Shown here one piece after another: positions 16,631-25,314 of a stretch of DNA of 36,288 nucleotides. Below the pieces are notes generated by a model. It did not search any database. It was not told the DNA's origin and saw only the letters and a program-made list of their open reading frames with translations. How positions within the stretch are numbered: the stretch's first letter is position 1; the number at the start of each line of letters is the position of its first letter. This DNA comes from an uncultured Blautia sp. (lineage in GTDB: Bacteria > Bacillota > Clostridia > Lachnospirales > Lachnospiraceae): the NCBI GenBank assembly GCA_900551715.1, contig URXG01000019.1, positions 1 to 36,288 of the forward strand, written 5' to 3'. Made by a program: the position numbers and the translations under genes.

Positions 16631-16649
16631 TTACAAATTTTTATTCTTC

Positions 16650-17444
16650 TTACAGTTGTGTCATAGCATCCTGGATATGTTCAATAAACATAGAACGGAT
16701 TCCAGGGTATTCTCCCAGACCTTTCAGAACGGGACAGACATTTTTGTTCATCTGACGGAACTGGTGAAGCCAGGAATCAGGTTCTGTACCTGCCATGTCA
16801 TTATGTGCATGATCACCGGCTACGATCATAAAAGGCGTCAGAACGATTTTATCCGGCTGAAATTCTTCTACTTCGGTTACCAGATCCTGAACAGTAGGCT
16901 CTGCTTCTACAGTACCCAGGAAGAAATTGGGATATCCCATGGATTTGAATGCCTTGTTAAGGCTTGAATAAACTACATTTACATGATGGGCAGTTCCATG
17001 TCCCATGAGTACAAGGGCATCTTCGGAAGCAAGATCAGGGAATTCCTCAGAGATAGCGTGGATGATAGCCTGGCTGTCCTTTTCGCTGGAAAGAAGAGGA
17101 GCACCAAATACAATAGACTGAAACTCTTTTTTATAAGAAAGAACATCTTCTTTCATGATATTATTTTCGATACCATCCAGAATGTGGGTAGGCTGTACGA
17201 TCAGTTCCGTAATGCCGTCCTGGACCATCTGTTCCATGGCTTCTTTTACTGTGGGGATGACAAGGCTGTCTCTTTTACGAAGAACAGAAAGAATCATCTT
17301 GCTGGTCCATGCATGATAGATACGAAAATCCGGAAATGCTTCTGAAATATCTTTTTCAATCTGCTCAATAGATGCGATACGTGCTTCTTTATAACTGGTT
17401 CCAAAACTTACTACCAGGATTGCTTTGCTGCTTATCTGATTCAT
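16650..17444 (-). CDS. cbiK: Sirohydrochlorin cobaltochelatase
   Basis: A 264-residue class II chelatase that inserts cobalt into sirohydrochlorin in anaerobic cobalamin synthesis. The family's SFGTSYKEAR start, the metal-binding histidines in LMGHGTAHH (His149, His153-154) and in VAGDHAHNDMAG (about His212 and His214) are present, and the length matches Salmonella CbiK. GGAGGG precedes the ATG. Because sirohydrochlorin is also the siroheme precursor needed by the sulfite reductase at 30052, this enzyme sits at the branch between B12 and siroheme. A ferrochelatase role cannot be excluded. Confidence 0.9.
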   Translation of the reverse strand: MNQISSKAILVVSFGTSYKEARIASIEQIEKDISEAFPDFRIYHAWTSKMILSVLRKRDSLVIPTVKEAMEQMVQDGITELIVQPTHILDGIENNIMKEDVLSYKKEFQSIVFGAPLLSSEKDSQAIIHAISEEFPDLASEDALVLMGHGTAHHVNVVYSSLNKAFKSMGYPNFFLGTVEAEPTVQDLVTEVEEFQPDKIVLTPFMIVAGDHAHNDMAGTEPDSWLHQFRQMNKNVCPVLKGLGEYPGIRSMFIEHIQDAMTQL

Positions 17445-17523
17445 GAAAAACCCTCCAATAAATACTTATGGATAGAAGTATACTATACCCGGGAAAAAAG
17501 TTCAATTTTTTTCCGGAAAGCTA

Positions 17524-17552
17524 TTGACAATTTAGAAAGAAAGGTATAACAT
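17524..17552 (+). promoter_or_regulatory. Promoter of cysK
   Basis: Perfect TTGACA (17524-17529) with a weak TAACAT -10 at 17-base spacing (17547-17552); TATAAC at 17545 is an alternative. The weak -10 overlaps the left arm of the AACATAC/GTATGTT operator. Confidence 0.55.
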
Positions 17553-17587
17553 ACTAAACATATCAAAGAGGTATGTTAATAGGGAAA
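17548..17587 (+). promoter_or_regulatory. Sulfur-regulon operator upstream of cysK
   Basis: AACATAC (17548-17554), 16 bases, GTATGTT (17571-17577): a perfect 7-bp inverted repeat. The right arm starts the 17-base motif GTATGTTWATWGGKAWA also seen at 24148 and 28737. An Rrf2 regulator (CymR-like at 20000 or IscR-like at 28149) is the likely binder. Confidence 0.6.
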
Positions 17588-17625
17588 TGCATCATACAAA
17601 TTTACTTAGAAAGGCGGAAATAACC

Positions 17626-18558
17626 ATGGCAAATATTTATAAAGGAACATTAGGACTGATCGGAAACACTCCGCTGGTAGAAGTTACCAATGTAGAGAAA
17701 GAACTTGGACTGGAAGCAACTATTCTTGTGAAGCTGGAATACTTTAACCCGGCCGGAAGCGTAAAAGACAGAATCGCCAAGGCTATGATAGAGGATGCAG
17801 AAGCCAAAGGAATTCTGAAAGAAGGTTCAGTGATCATCGAGCCTACTTCCGGAAATACCGGTATCGGACTTGCATCTATCGCAGCAGCAAAAGGATACAG
17901 AATCATTCTTACCATGCCGGAGACCATGAGTATTGAACGCAGAAATATCCTGAAGGCATATGGGGCAGAGCTGGTTCTTACAGAAGGAGCCAAAGGAATG
18001 AAAGGTGCTATTGCCAAGGCAGACGAACTGGCAAAAGAGATTCCCAACAGCTACATCCCAGGACAGTTTGTAAACCCTGCAAACCCGGCAGCACACAAAG
18101 CAACTACAGGACCGGAGATCTGGAAAGATACAGATGGAAAGGTAGATATTTTTGTAGCAGGTGTAGGAACAGGCGGAACTCTTACAGGAACAGGTGAATA
18201 TCTGAAGTCCCAGAACCCGGATGTGAAGATCGTAGCAGTAGAACCTGCCACATCTCCGGTACTTTCTGAAGGCAAAGGTGGTCCGCACAAGATTCAGGGA
18301 ATCGGTGCAGGATTTGTTCCGGAAGTTCTGAATACACAGGTTTATGATGAAATTATTCCTGTAGATAACGAAGTATGCTTCACAACAGCCAAACTTCTTG
18401 CAAAGAAAGAAGGCGTTCTGGTAGGGATCTCCTCAGGAGCAGCTCTTTATGCAGCAATTGAACTTGCAAAACGTCCGGAAAACAAAGGCAAGACTATTGT
18501 AGCACTTCTTCCGGATACTGGCGACAGATATTATTCAACAGCATTATTTACAGAATAG
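17626..18558 (+). CDS. cysK: Cysteine synthase A (O-acetylserine sulfhydrylase)
   Basis: A 310-residue fold-type II PLP enzyme making cysteine from O-acetylserine and sulfide. PLP lysine Lys47 in NPAGSVKDR, the TSGNTGIGLA phosphate/substrate loop, VGTGGTLTGTGEYLK and SSGAA near the C-terminus are all typical of CysK. The start at 17626 is chosen for the AAAGGCGG upstream; the frame upstream to 17587 has no ribosome site. It is followed 130 bases later by metY. Confidence 0.95.
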   Translation: MANIYKGTLGLIGNTPLVEVTNVEKELGLEATILVKLEYFNPAGSVKDRIAKAMIEDAEAKGILKEGSVIIEPTSGNTGIGLASIAAAKGYRIILTMPETMSIERRNILKAYGAELVLTEGAKGMKGAIAKADELAKEIPNSYIPGQFVNPANPAAHKATTGPEIWKDTDGKVDIFVAGVGTGGTLTGTGEYLKSQNPDVKIVAVEPATSPVLSEGKGGPHKIQGIGAGFVPEVLNTQVYDEIIPVDNEVCFTTAKLLAKKEGVLVGISSGAALYAAIELAKRPENKGKTIVALLPDTGDRYYSTALFTE

Positions 18559-18632
18559 GGATTTTCAGTAACTGTTCAGTACCCTCACAGCGGGATGCTA
18601 TCTGCTGAAAAGTTACGATTTTTATAAAACGG

Positions 18633-18655
18633 CTGCAGGAGTACTGCTCCTGCAG
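18633..18655. other. Hairpin between cysK and metY
   Basis: A perfect 9-bp GC-rich stem (CTGCAGGAG with CTCCTGCAG) and five-base loop, without a T run. It is more likely a processing or partial attenuation structure than a full terminator, so cysK and metY may be partly co-transcribed. Confidence 0.5.
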
Positions 18656-18688
18656 GACAAAAACAGAACAGAAAAGAGGATATCAATA

Positions 18689-19999
18689 ATGGGTGAAAAG
18701 ATTACAAGAGAAAACAGAAAATTCAAATTTGAAACACTTCAGCTTCATGTGGGACAGGAAAGTCCGGATCCGGTTACTGACGCAAGAGCAGTTCCGATCT
18801 ATCAGACTTCTTCTTATGTATTCCGCAACTGCAATCATGCAGCAGCACGTTTCGGACTGGCCGATGCAGGTAACATCTATGGACGTCTGACCAACCCTAC
18901 AGAAGATGTTTTTGAAAAAAGAATCGCAGCACTGGAAGGTGGTACAGCAGCACTTGCAGTAGCTTCCGGAGCAGCAGCTATCACGTACACCATTGAGAAC
19001 CTTGCACAGAATGGAGATCATATTGTAGCAGCAAAGAACATCTATGGTGGAACAACAAACCTTCTGGAGCATACACTTCCTGCATACGGAATTTCAACTA
19101 CATTTGTTGATATTTTCAATCTGGAAGAAGTAGAAAATGCAATCCAGGACAACACCAAAGCTCTCTATATTGAGACTCTTGGAAATCCGAACTCTGATGT
19201 AGTTGATGTAGAAGCATGCGCAAAGATCGCACACAAACATCAGATTCCGCTGGTAGTTGACAATACATTTGCAACTCCGTACCTTGTAAGACCGATTGAA
19301 TATGGTGCTGACATTGTTGTTCATTCTGCGACCAAGTTTATCGGAGGACATGGAACTACCATCGGTGGTGTTATCGTAGAAGGAGGCAAATTTGACTGGG
19401 AAGCTTCCGGTAAATTCCCATCTCTTACAGAGCCAAACCCGAGTTATCATGGAATCAGTTTCACAAAAGCATGCGGACCGGCTGCATTTGTAACCAAGAT
19501 TCGTGCAATCCTTCTTCGTGATACAGGAGCAACCATTTCACCGGTAAGCTCATTTATCTTCCTTCAGGGACTGGAAACTCTGTCTCTTCGTGTGGAACGT
19601 CATGTAGAAAATGCACTGAAAGTTGTTGAATACCTGAACAATCATCCACAGGTAGAAAAAGTTCATCATCCGTCTGTAGCTACAGATGAAAGCCAGAAAG
19701 AACTTTACAAGAAATACTTCCCGAATGGTGGCGGTTCTATCTTCACATTCGAGATCAAAGGAGATGCCCAGACAGCCAAGGACTTCATTGACAATCTGGA
19801 ACTGTTCTCACTCCTTGCAAATGTAGCAGATGTTAAATCACTGGTTATCCATCCGGCAACCACCACACACAGCCAGTGCACAGAAGAAGAGCTTCTGGAT
19901 CAGGGTATCAAACCAAATACTATCCGTCTGTCTATCGGAACAGAAAATATCGATGATATTATCCAGGATCTGGATGAAGCTTTCAAAGCAATCCGGTAA
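18689..19999 (+). CDS. metY: O-acetylhomoserine sulfhydrylase (MetY)
   Basis: A 436-residue Cys/Met-metabolism PLP enzyme with PLP lysine Lys216 in HSATKFIGGHG, NIYGRLTNPTEDVFEKRIAALE and the late SLVIHPATTTHSQ block. It condenses O-acetylhomoserine with sulfide to give homocysteine. AGAGG lies about 12 bases before the ATG. The length and the long insert after the lysine (GKFDWEASGKFPSLTEPNPSYHG) match free-sulfide MetY. A second, shorter member of the family starts at 28812, so the two probably use different sulfur donors. Confidence 0.9.
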   Translation: MGEKITRENRKFKFETLQLHVGQESPDPVTDARAVPIYQTSSYVFRNCNHAAARFGLADAGNIYGRLTNPTEDVFEKRIAALEGGTAALAVASGAAAITYTIENLAQNGDHIVAAKNIYGGTTNLLEHTLPAYGISTTFVDIFNLEEVENAIQDNTKALYIETLGNPNSDVVDVEACAKIAHKHQIPLVVDNTFATPYLVRPIEYGADIVVHSATKFIGGHGTTIGGVIVEGGKFDWEASGKFPSLTEPNPSYHGISFTKACGPAAFVTKIRAILLRDTGATISPVSSFIFLQGLETLSLRVERHVENALKVVEYLNNHPQVEKVHHPSVATDESQKELYKKYFPNGGGSIFTFEIKGDAQTAKDFIDNLELFSLLANVADVKSLVIHPATTTHSQCTEEELLDQGIKPNTIRLSIGTENIDDIIQDLDEAFKAIR

Positions 20000-20443
20000 T
20001 TGAAATTCTGCAAAAAAACCAGATATGGTCTTACCGCGCTGATGGATCTGGCTGTACAGCCATCCAGCTCGCCGGTAGCCCTGAAAACCATAGCTGAAAG
20101 AAATGATATATCCCTTCAGTTTCTGGAACACATTTTTGCCTGTTTTCGCAGAATGGGTATAGTAAAAAGTGTCAAAGGCTCCCAGGGAGGCTATAATCTG
20201 GCAAAAGATGCTGATGAGATCACTGTTGCATCCATAGTGGAAGCTTTGGAAGGAAGCTACCATCTTGAAAATGAGGATGTTCTGACGGAAAGCAGTTACA
20301 GAGGAATCTCCGATACGATTCAGAAACTGGTGGTGGATTCCGTCAATCAGGAACTTGATCAGATTCTGTCCAATCTTACTTTGGCACAGATGGGGGAATA
20401 TTATACCGACCATTACGATACGCAGGAAATGTATTATATATAA
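20000..20443 (+). CDS. Rrf2-family regulator, CymR-like
   Basis: A 147-residue Rrf2 protein with an N-terminal winged helix (KKTRYGLTALMDLA, then VKSVKGSQGGYNLAKDADEITV). It lacks the three central cysteines that bind an Fe-S cluster in IscR, as does CymR, the cysteine-regulon repressor that works with CysK in Bacillus. It begins at a TTG directly abutting the metY stop, with no separate ribosome site, so it is translated by coupling. Position after cysK and metY supports a role as sulfur regulator; this is inference from family and context. Confidence 0.82.
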   Translation: MKFCKKTRYGLTALMDLAVQPSSSPVALKTIAERNDISLQFLEHIFACFRRMGIVKSVKGSQGGYNLAKDADEITVASIVEALEGSYHLENEDVLTESSYRGISDTIQKLVVDSVNQELDQILSNLTLAQMGEYYTDHYDTQEMYYI

Positions 20444-20455
20444 TCAAATAAAAAA

Positions 20456-20498
20456 TCCTCTGCTTCCATTGTAAAGAGCAATAAGCAGGGGACTTTTT
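20456..20498 (+). terminator. Terminator after the Rrf2 gene
   Basis: A 10-bp stem (20456-20465 with 20483-20492, one G-T pair) extended by an ATTG/CAAT inner stem is followed by six T. It ends the cysK-metY-rrf2 group; the LacI gene starts 22 bases later. Confidence 0.8.
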
Positions 20499-20519
20499 TA
20501 TAATACGGGAGAATTACAC

Positions 20520-21596
20520 ATGTCTATAAAAAAAATTGCAGAAAAGGCAGAGGTTTCCATTTCGACAGTTTCCAGAATCCTTAACCGTCCGGATTACAAA
20601 TGTTCCATTCCCGGACTTCGGGAAAAAGTATGGAATCTGGCAATGGAAATGAATTATGTCCCCAATGAAGCTGCCCGTAATCTGAAGAAAGGAACTCCTT
20701 TCAGAAACAGCAGAGTCTGGTTTATCAATGTCCTTATGACCAGAACCGATGAATCCAGGACAGATCCTTTTTTTTCAGAGCTTCTCAGAGTAGTGGAAAG
20801 TGAGATCCATGAACACAACTGTATTTTATCAAAAGTATGGTACATGCCTCTTTTTTCAGATGACAGGAAATGTAGAAGAGAAAATCTTGACCAGATCATC
20901 CAACGCATGTATACTGAGACGGAAGGAAAACAGGATGGGCTGATCATTATTGGCAGATGTAATCCGGAAGCATTAAAGAAGCTGAACCGCAAATACAGAA
21001 GCGTAGTATCTGTCAACCGGAATTCAACCAATTATGAAGTGGATGAGGTTCTCTGTGACGGCAAAAAAATCGCAGCTATGGCAGTAGAACATCTGATATC
21101 TCTGGGTCACCGGAATATCGGTTATGCAGGTAACTGCCGAAATGAAGACAGATATGTGGGATACATGGATGCTCTGAAAAAGCATAACCTGGATCTGATA
21201 CCGGAGTATGTAATAGAAACAGATCAGACAGAGGGAGAAGGATATGAAGCAATAAAGCAGCTTCTGAAATCAGAGGACTGCCCTACGGGAATTTACTGTG
21301 CCAATGATATTACTGCAGTAGGGATGCTGAAATATCTCAGCAAATGCAGGAATCTGTATTTTACCCCTTCTATCATTGCCAGTGATGATATTGAAGAAGC
21401 TCAGTTTACCAAACCAATGCTTACCACAGTAGGACTGCCAAAGAACGAAATGGGAAAATTTGCCCTGTATCTTCTTCTGGATCGGATGAAGGGCGGTCAT
21501 ACCGGCGTAGTCAGGATGGAATTGGCAGGACATCTGATGGTCCGTAACAGCTGTTCCAATGTATCTGATCTGAGCTGGTCAGACTACGTCATTTAA
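20520..21596 (+). CDS. LacI-family transcriptional regulator
   Basis: A 358-residue LacI/GalR protein: helix-turn-helix at residues 3-25 (IKKIAEKAEVSISTVSRILN), a hinge region, and a periplasmic-binding-like sensor domain (about 65-340) with HRNIGYAGN and ASDDIEEAQFTKPMLTTVG. Members usually sense sugars, but no sugar genes are nearby, so the target and ligand are unknown. GGGAG lies before the ATG. It is followed 25 bases later by the rhodanese fusion gene. Confidence 0.88.
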   Translation: MSIKKIAEKAEVSISTVSRILNRPDYKCSIPGLREKVWNLAMEMNYVPNEAARNLKKGTPFRNSRVWFINVLMTRTDESRTDPFFSELLRVVESEIHEHNCILSKVWYMPLFSDDRKCRRENLDQIIQRMYTETEGKQDGLIIIGRCNPEALKKLNRKYRSVVSVNRNSTNYEVDEVLCDGKKIAAMAVEHLISLGHRNIGYAGNCRNEDRYVGYMDALKKHNLDLIPEYVIETDQTEGEGYEAIKQLLKSEDCPTGIYCANDITAVGMLKYLSKCRNLYFTPSIIASDDIEEAQFTKPMLTTVGLPKNEMGKFALYLLLDRMKGGHTGVVRMELAGHLMVRNSCSNVSDLSWSDYVI

Positions 21597-21621
21597 AATT
21601 ATTTTTAAAGGAAAGATAGAT

Positions 21622-22770
21622 ATGTGTATTAGAACAATTGAAGAATTAGAACAGGATACCAGGGAAAAACAGGTCATTGATCTCAGGGAAGATGCTGATT
21701 TTGAAAAAGAAACTTACCCTGGTGCCATTCATATTCACTGGGAAGAATTTGATGAGCATATGGAAGAAGTCCGTAAGGACTGCCCTGTCTATCTAATCTG
21801 TTATTCTGGTCAGAAAAGTGAAGAGATCGCAGGCGAGCTCAGTGAAAAAGGTTATGAGATCTACAGCATCAAAAATGGTTATCGTGCATGGCTGAAACTG
21901 AAACTTACCAGAATGATGGCAAAGCCAGATGAGGCAGAACAGAGAACCAGAGACATTGAACGAAGCATCATCAAGAAATTCCGTAAGCCTATCTGGAGAC
22001 GTTTTACCAGGGCAATCCGGGAATATGAGCTGGTACAGGACGGAGATAAGATTGCAGTATGCATTTCCGGCGGTAAGGATTCCATGTTAATGGCAAAGCT
22101 GTTCCAGGAGCTTTCTCGTCATGGCAAAAAGAATTTTGAAGTGATTTTTCTGGTAATGAACCCAGGCTACAACGAGATCAATTATCAGACCATCAAAGAC
22201 AATGCAGAGATTCTGAATGTGCCCATTACAGTGTTTGAATCGGATATTTTTAATATTGTAGCATCTGAGGAACAGTCTCCCTGTTATCTCTGTGCCCGTA
22301 TGAGACGGGGATATCTTTACAGCAAAGCCAAAGAACTTGGATGTAACAAGATTGCACTTGGACATCATTATGATGATGTGATCGAGACCATTCTTATGGG
22401 AATGCTTTACGGAGCGCAGGTGCAGACCATGATGCCCAAGCTCCACAGTACAAACTTTGAAGGTATGGAACTGATCCGTCCTCTGTATCTTATCAGGGAG
22501 GCAGATATCATTCACTGGGCCAATTATAACGACCTTCATTTTATCCAGTGTGCATGTCGTTTTACAGAACATTGTGCTTCCTGTGGCGGTACAGAAAAAG
22601 GCTCCAAGAGAGCCGAGATCAAAGAACTGATCCATGAATTGGCCCAGAAAGATCCGGTGATTGAGTACAATATTTTCCGAAGTGTGGAGAACGTTAATCT
22701 TAATACCGTTATCGGTTACAAACAGGATGGTGTGAGACACAATTTCCTGGATACTTACGATCAGAAATAA
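21622..22770 (+). CDS. Rhodanese - TtcA-like PP-loop fusion protein
   Basis: A 382-residue fusion. Residues 1-95 are a rhodanese domain with active-site Cys60 in ICYSGQKS, able to carry a persulfide. Residues 110-380 are a TtcA/TilS-type N-type ATP pyrophosphatase with PP-loop SGGKDS (149-154), Cys221-x-x-Cys224 and a Cys-rich segment (Cys310, Cys312, Cys318, Cys321). TtcA enzymes thiolate tRNA C32 using a 4Fe-4S cluster and an outside sulfur donor; here the donor domain appears fused in cis. Whether the substrate is tRNA is not shown. AAAGGAAAG precedes the ATG. Confidence 0.85.
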   Translation: MCIRTIEELEQDTREKQVIDLREDADFEKETYPGAIHIHWEEFDEHMEEVRKDCPVYLICYSGQKSEEIAGELSEKGYEIYSIKNGYRAWLKLKLTRMMAKPDEAEQRTRDIERSIIKKFRKPIWRRFTRAIREYELVQDGDKIAVCISGGKDSMLMAKLFQELSRHGKKNFEVIFLVMNPGYNEINYQTIKDNAEILNVPITVFESDIFNIVASEEQSPCYLCARMRRGYLYSKAKELGCNKIALGHHYDDVIETILMGMLYGAQVQTMMPKLHSTNFEGMELIRPLYLIREADIIHWANYNDLHFIQCACRFTEHCASCGGTEKGSKRAEIKELIHELAQKDPVIEYNIFRSVENVNLNTVIGYKQDGVRHNFLDTYDQK

Positions 22771-22793
22771 AAAAAGCAAATAATGATACTTTC

Positions 22794-22831
22794 AGTCCCT
22801 GTGAGTGCAATGGCTCATAGGGACTTTTTTT
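22794..22831 (+). terminator. Terminator after the rhodanese fusion gene
   Basis: An imperfect 12-bp stem (AGTCCCTGTGAG with CTCATAGGGACT) and a run of seven T lie between convergent genes. The next minus-strand gene ends at 22843. Confidence 0.8.
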
Positions 22832-22842
22832 GATATAAATTT

Positions 22843-23979
22843 CTATGACCAGTAATATCTGCAGTTTATAGCAGCAGCACCATTGGCTGAAATATCTTCA
22901 AAAAGAATACCATTGTGTTCAGCAGGAGACTGTTCTTTGATCACGCCAATCATCTGCATGGCCGTATTACAATCCGGCATAGCCGGGTCGATAGCATAGA
23001 TCATAGCGGCCAGTTCACCTGCTGCCACTGTACTGTTAAAGTTCCCGGGATCATTCACCCAGCCTTTGCAGGAAATGATATGACCAAAATAATTAATATC
23101 CGGATTTACAGTGAAACTTACATTACCGGTAGGAGAGAAACCATTGGTTCTCAGATCGTCCCAGGAAATATGAGAGGAGGTGGCACCACCGGCTTCCGGA
23201 GCAGCATTAAAGACATCAATGGCTTCGTTGTATCTCTGGATAAAAAAGTTGGTTTCTACTCCTTTGGAAGCAAGTTCTGTGTAAAGAGAATTCAAAAGTT
23301 CATTGTCAACCACTCCGCTTGCATAGAGCCCCTTGGCATTCTGATATGCAGTGATAGCGTTGGTAGTATTTTTGCCAATTTTACCATCCGGTGTACCACA
23401 GTCATATCCGAAGGTATTTAAAAGAGTCTGCGCATCTTTGATGGTGGACTCTCCGGGGCTGTAAAAAATGTAATTGAATACATAAATAAGCTGAACAACA
23501 TCATTTCCATCCAGATAAAAAGCCATCTGATAGAGATTTTTGTAATTATATACAAGCATGGTAGACAGAGTCGGGAATACCTGTGCCAGATCTGTAGCAT
23601 TATCACTGGAATACATTTTTTGGGTGCAGATGGGCTCGGTACTCACATCAAAAGTATAGTATGGTGCATATCCCAGCTCATCAATAATGTCTGATCTGGT
23701 GCTGACACCTAAAGTAATATTCCGGCAGGTAGGAACACTGTTGGGAGTCAGGCTGTAAAAATAAAAGGAAGCCTGATTTCCGTAAAGGGCTGTAAGTGCG
23801 TCAATGGTATCTCCGCCATACTGATTCAGCTCGTCAATGGTAGAAGTGGTAATGCGGAAATCATCTCTGGTAAGTCCTGCAGTCCCCTCTGCATAGACAG
23901 GTGTGCTCATTGTAATACAGGCAGCTGTAAGAAGAGCAAGAAAGCTGCGAAGTTTCTTTTTTATGAATTTCTTTTTCAT
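22843..23979 (-). CDS. Secreted protein with a peptidoglycan-binding domain
   Basis: A 378-residue exported protein. The signal peptide is residues 1-32 (basic KKKFIKKK, hydrophobic core, cleavage after VYA). A PG_binding_1-type repeat is visible at about 179-234 (DAQTLLNTFGYDCGTPDGKIGKNTTNAI). The flanking domains (33-175 and 235-378) are not ones I recognise, and no hydrolase motif is evident, so the enzymatic role, if any, is unknown. The start at 23979 has TCAGGAGGG upstream; the longer frame to 24138 crosses the promoter. Confidence 0.75.
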   Translation of the reverse strand: MKKKFIKKKLRSFLALLTAACITMSTPVYAEGTAGLTRDDFRITTSTIDELNQYGGDTIDALTALYGNQASFYFYSLTPNSVPTCRNITLGVSTRSDIIDELGYAPYYTFDVSTEPICTQKMYSSDNATDLAQVFPTLSTMLVYNYKNLYQMAFYLDGNDVVQLIYVFNYIFYSPGESTIKDAQTLLNTFGYDCGTPDGKIGKNTTNAITAYQNAKGLYASGVVDNELLNSLYTELASKGVETNFFIQRYNEAIDVFNAAPEAGGATSSHISWDDLRTNGFSPTGNVSFTVNPDINYFGHIISCKGWVNDPGNFNSTVAAGELAAMIYAIDPAMPDCNTAMQMIGVIKEQSPAEHNGILFEDISANGAAAINCRYYWS

Positions 23980-24018
23980 AAGTAGTTTCCCTCCTGAATG
24001 ATTGGATTTATAAATATC

Positions 24019-24047
24019 ATTATATCGAATTATTGTTTCGGTGTAAA
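24019..24047 (-). promoter_or_regulatory. Promoter of the secreted peptidoglycan-binding protein
   Basis: Minus strand: TTTACA (24042-24047), 17-base spacer, perfect TATAAT (24019-24024), 40 bases from the start codon. Confidence 0.75.
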
Positions 24048-24061
24048 TGAATTTTGACCAA

Positions 24062-24088
24062 GTTACTGTGAAGGTCGTGAACAGTAAC
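24062..24088. repeat. GTTACTGT/ACAGTAAC palindromic repeat, copy 1
   Basis: A 27-base hairpin with perfect 8-base arms around an 11-base loop, between divergent promoters. The same unit with a changed loop is at 25260-25286, and a decayed inverse copy is near 18569-18592. Confidence 0.7.
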
Positions 24089-24139
24089 GAAATAATTATG
24101 TTGTAAAAAATAATGTGAAAACGTTTTCTTAAAAACATA

Positions 24140-24168
24140 TTTAAAAAGTATGTTAATTGGTATATAAT
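24140..24168 (+). promoter_or_regulatory. Promoter and sulfur-regulon motif of the sulfate importer
   Basis: TATAAT (24163-24168) with a weak TTTAAA -35 at 17-base spacing. The 17-base motif GTATGTTAATTGGTATA (24148-24164) fills the spacer and enters the -10, at the same offset as in the 28.7-kb promoter, so a bound regulator would block polymerase. Confidence 0.6.
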
Positions 24169-24236
24169 GCCATTAAATCAAAAAACACATCCTACAGAAA
24201 AACATGTGTTTATTCAGACAGACGAGGAGAAGCATT

Positions 24237-25259
24237 ATGACAAAAAAGAAGATCAGAACCTGGTGTTGTAGAGCTGCTGTTGGAATTGCAGCTGTAATAG
24301 GAGTCTGTTCCTACGATGCAGGTGCAGGAACCAACACACATATCATAAATGTATCTTACGATCCTACAAGAGAATTATACGAGTCTTACAATAAAATTTT
24401 TCAGGAACACTGGAAAGAAAAAACAGGAGAAACCTTAGATATCATCCAGTCTCATGGAGGTTCCGGCAAACAGGCTCTGGAAGTAGTCAACGGACTGAAT
24501 GCAGATGTGGTGACTCTGGCCCTGGAATATGATATCAGTGCCATCGAAGATGCAGGAATGATCGATCCAGGCTGGCAGGAAGAACTTCCTGACGACAGTG
24601 CACCCTATACGTCAACCATTGTTTTTCTTGTCAGGAAAGGCAATCCGAAAAATATTCAGGACTGGGATGATCTGGTGAAGGATGATGTAGGGGTCGTTAC
24701 CCCCAATCCCAAAACATCCGGCGGGGCCAGATGGAATTACATGGCAGCCTGGGCTTATGCGGAAAAGAAATACAACGGCCAGGAAGACAAGATGGAGGAA
24801 TTTATAAAGAAACTTTACCAGAATGTAGTGATTCTGGATTCTGGTGCAAGAAGTGCAACTACTTCCTTTGTAGAGAATGGTCAGGGAGATGTGTTGATCG
24901 CATGGGAAAACGAAGCATATCTTTCTGTGAAAGACGATCCTGACGAATTTGAGATCATTAATCCCAGCATCAGCATTCTGGCACAGCCTTCTGTTACTGT
25001 CGTAGATGAAGTGGCAAAAAACAGAGGTACAGAGAAGATTGCAACCGAATATCTGAATTATCTTTATTCCGATGATGCACAGCGGATTGCAGCAGAAAAT
25101 TATTACCGTCCTGTTAAGGAGGATATCCTGAAAGAGTACAGCGATGTTTTTGATCTGAATATGGAACTGAAAAATATTCAGGATTTTGGCGGATGGGAAG
25201 AAGTACAGAAGAAACATTTTGCCGATGGAGGTATTTTTGACCGGATTTACGGAAACTGA
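24237..25259 (+). CDS. Sulfate/thiosulfate ABC transporter substrate-binding protein
   Basis: A 340-residue extracytoplasmic sulfate-binding protein of the Sbp/CysP family. It begins with a signal-like hydrophobic segment (about 8-25), then the family pattern NVSYDPTRELYESYN, SHGGSGKQA, DVVTLALEYD, TPNPKTSGGARWNY and RSATTSF. The cysteine in VIGVCS could be lipidated but the residue before it is Val, which is a poor lipobox. GAGGAG lies seven bases before the ATG; the earlier start at 24204 has no ribosome site. First gene of the importer operon. Confidence 0.92.
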   Translation: MTKKKIRTWCCRAAVGIAAVIGVCSYDAGAGTNTHIINVSYDPTRELYESYNKIFQEHWKEKTGETLDIIQSHGGSGKQALEVVNGLNADVVTLALEYDISAIEDAGMIDPGWQEELPDDSAPYTSTIVFLVRKGNPKNIQDWDDLVKDDVGVVTPNPKTSGGARWNYMAAWAYAEKKYNGQEDKMEEFIKKLYQNVVILDSGARSATTSFVENGQGDVLIAWENEAYLSVKDDPDEFEIINPSISILAQPSVTVVDEVAKNRGTEKIATEYLNYLYSDDAQRIAAENYYRPVKEDILKEYSDVFDLNMELKNIQDFGGWEEVQKKHFADGGIFDRIYGN

Positions 25260-25286
25260 AGTTACTGTGAAGATCAAAAACAGTAA
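25260..25286. repeat. GTTACTGT/ACAGTAAC palindromic repeat, copy 2
   Basis: A 27-base hairpin with the same 8-base arms as the copy at 24062-24088, directly after the binding-protein stop codon and before cysT. No T run. In this position it could stabilise the upstream mRNA and set a higher level of the binding protein. Confidence 0.7.
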
Positions 25287-25314
25287 CAAACTGAATACAG
25301 AGGTGAGACAGAAT

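Noticed and set aside
18559..18688. A separate promoter or terminator for metY.
   Set aside because: The GC-rich hairpin has no T run and I found no convincing -35/-10 pair, so only the hairpin is recorded.
24204..24236. Upstream ATG start for the sulfate-binding protein.
   Set aside because: No ribosome site, and it puts charged residues ahead of the signal peptide; the ATG at 24237 has GAGGAG at normal distance.
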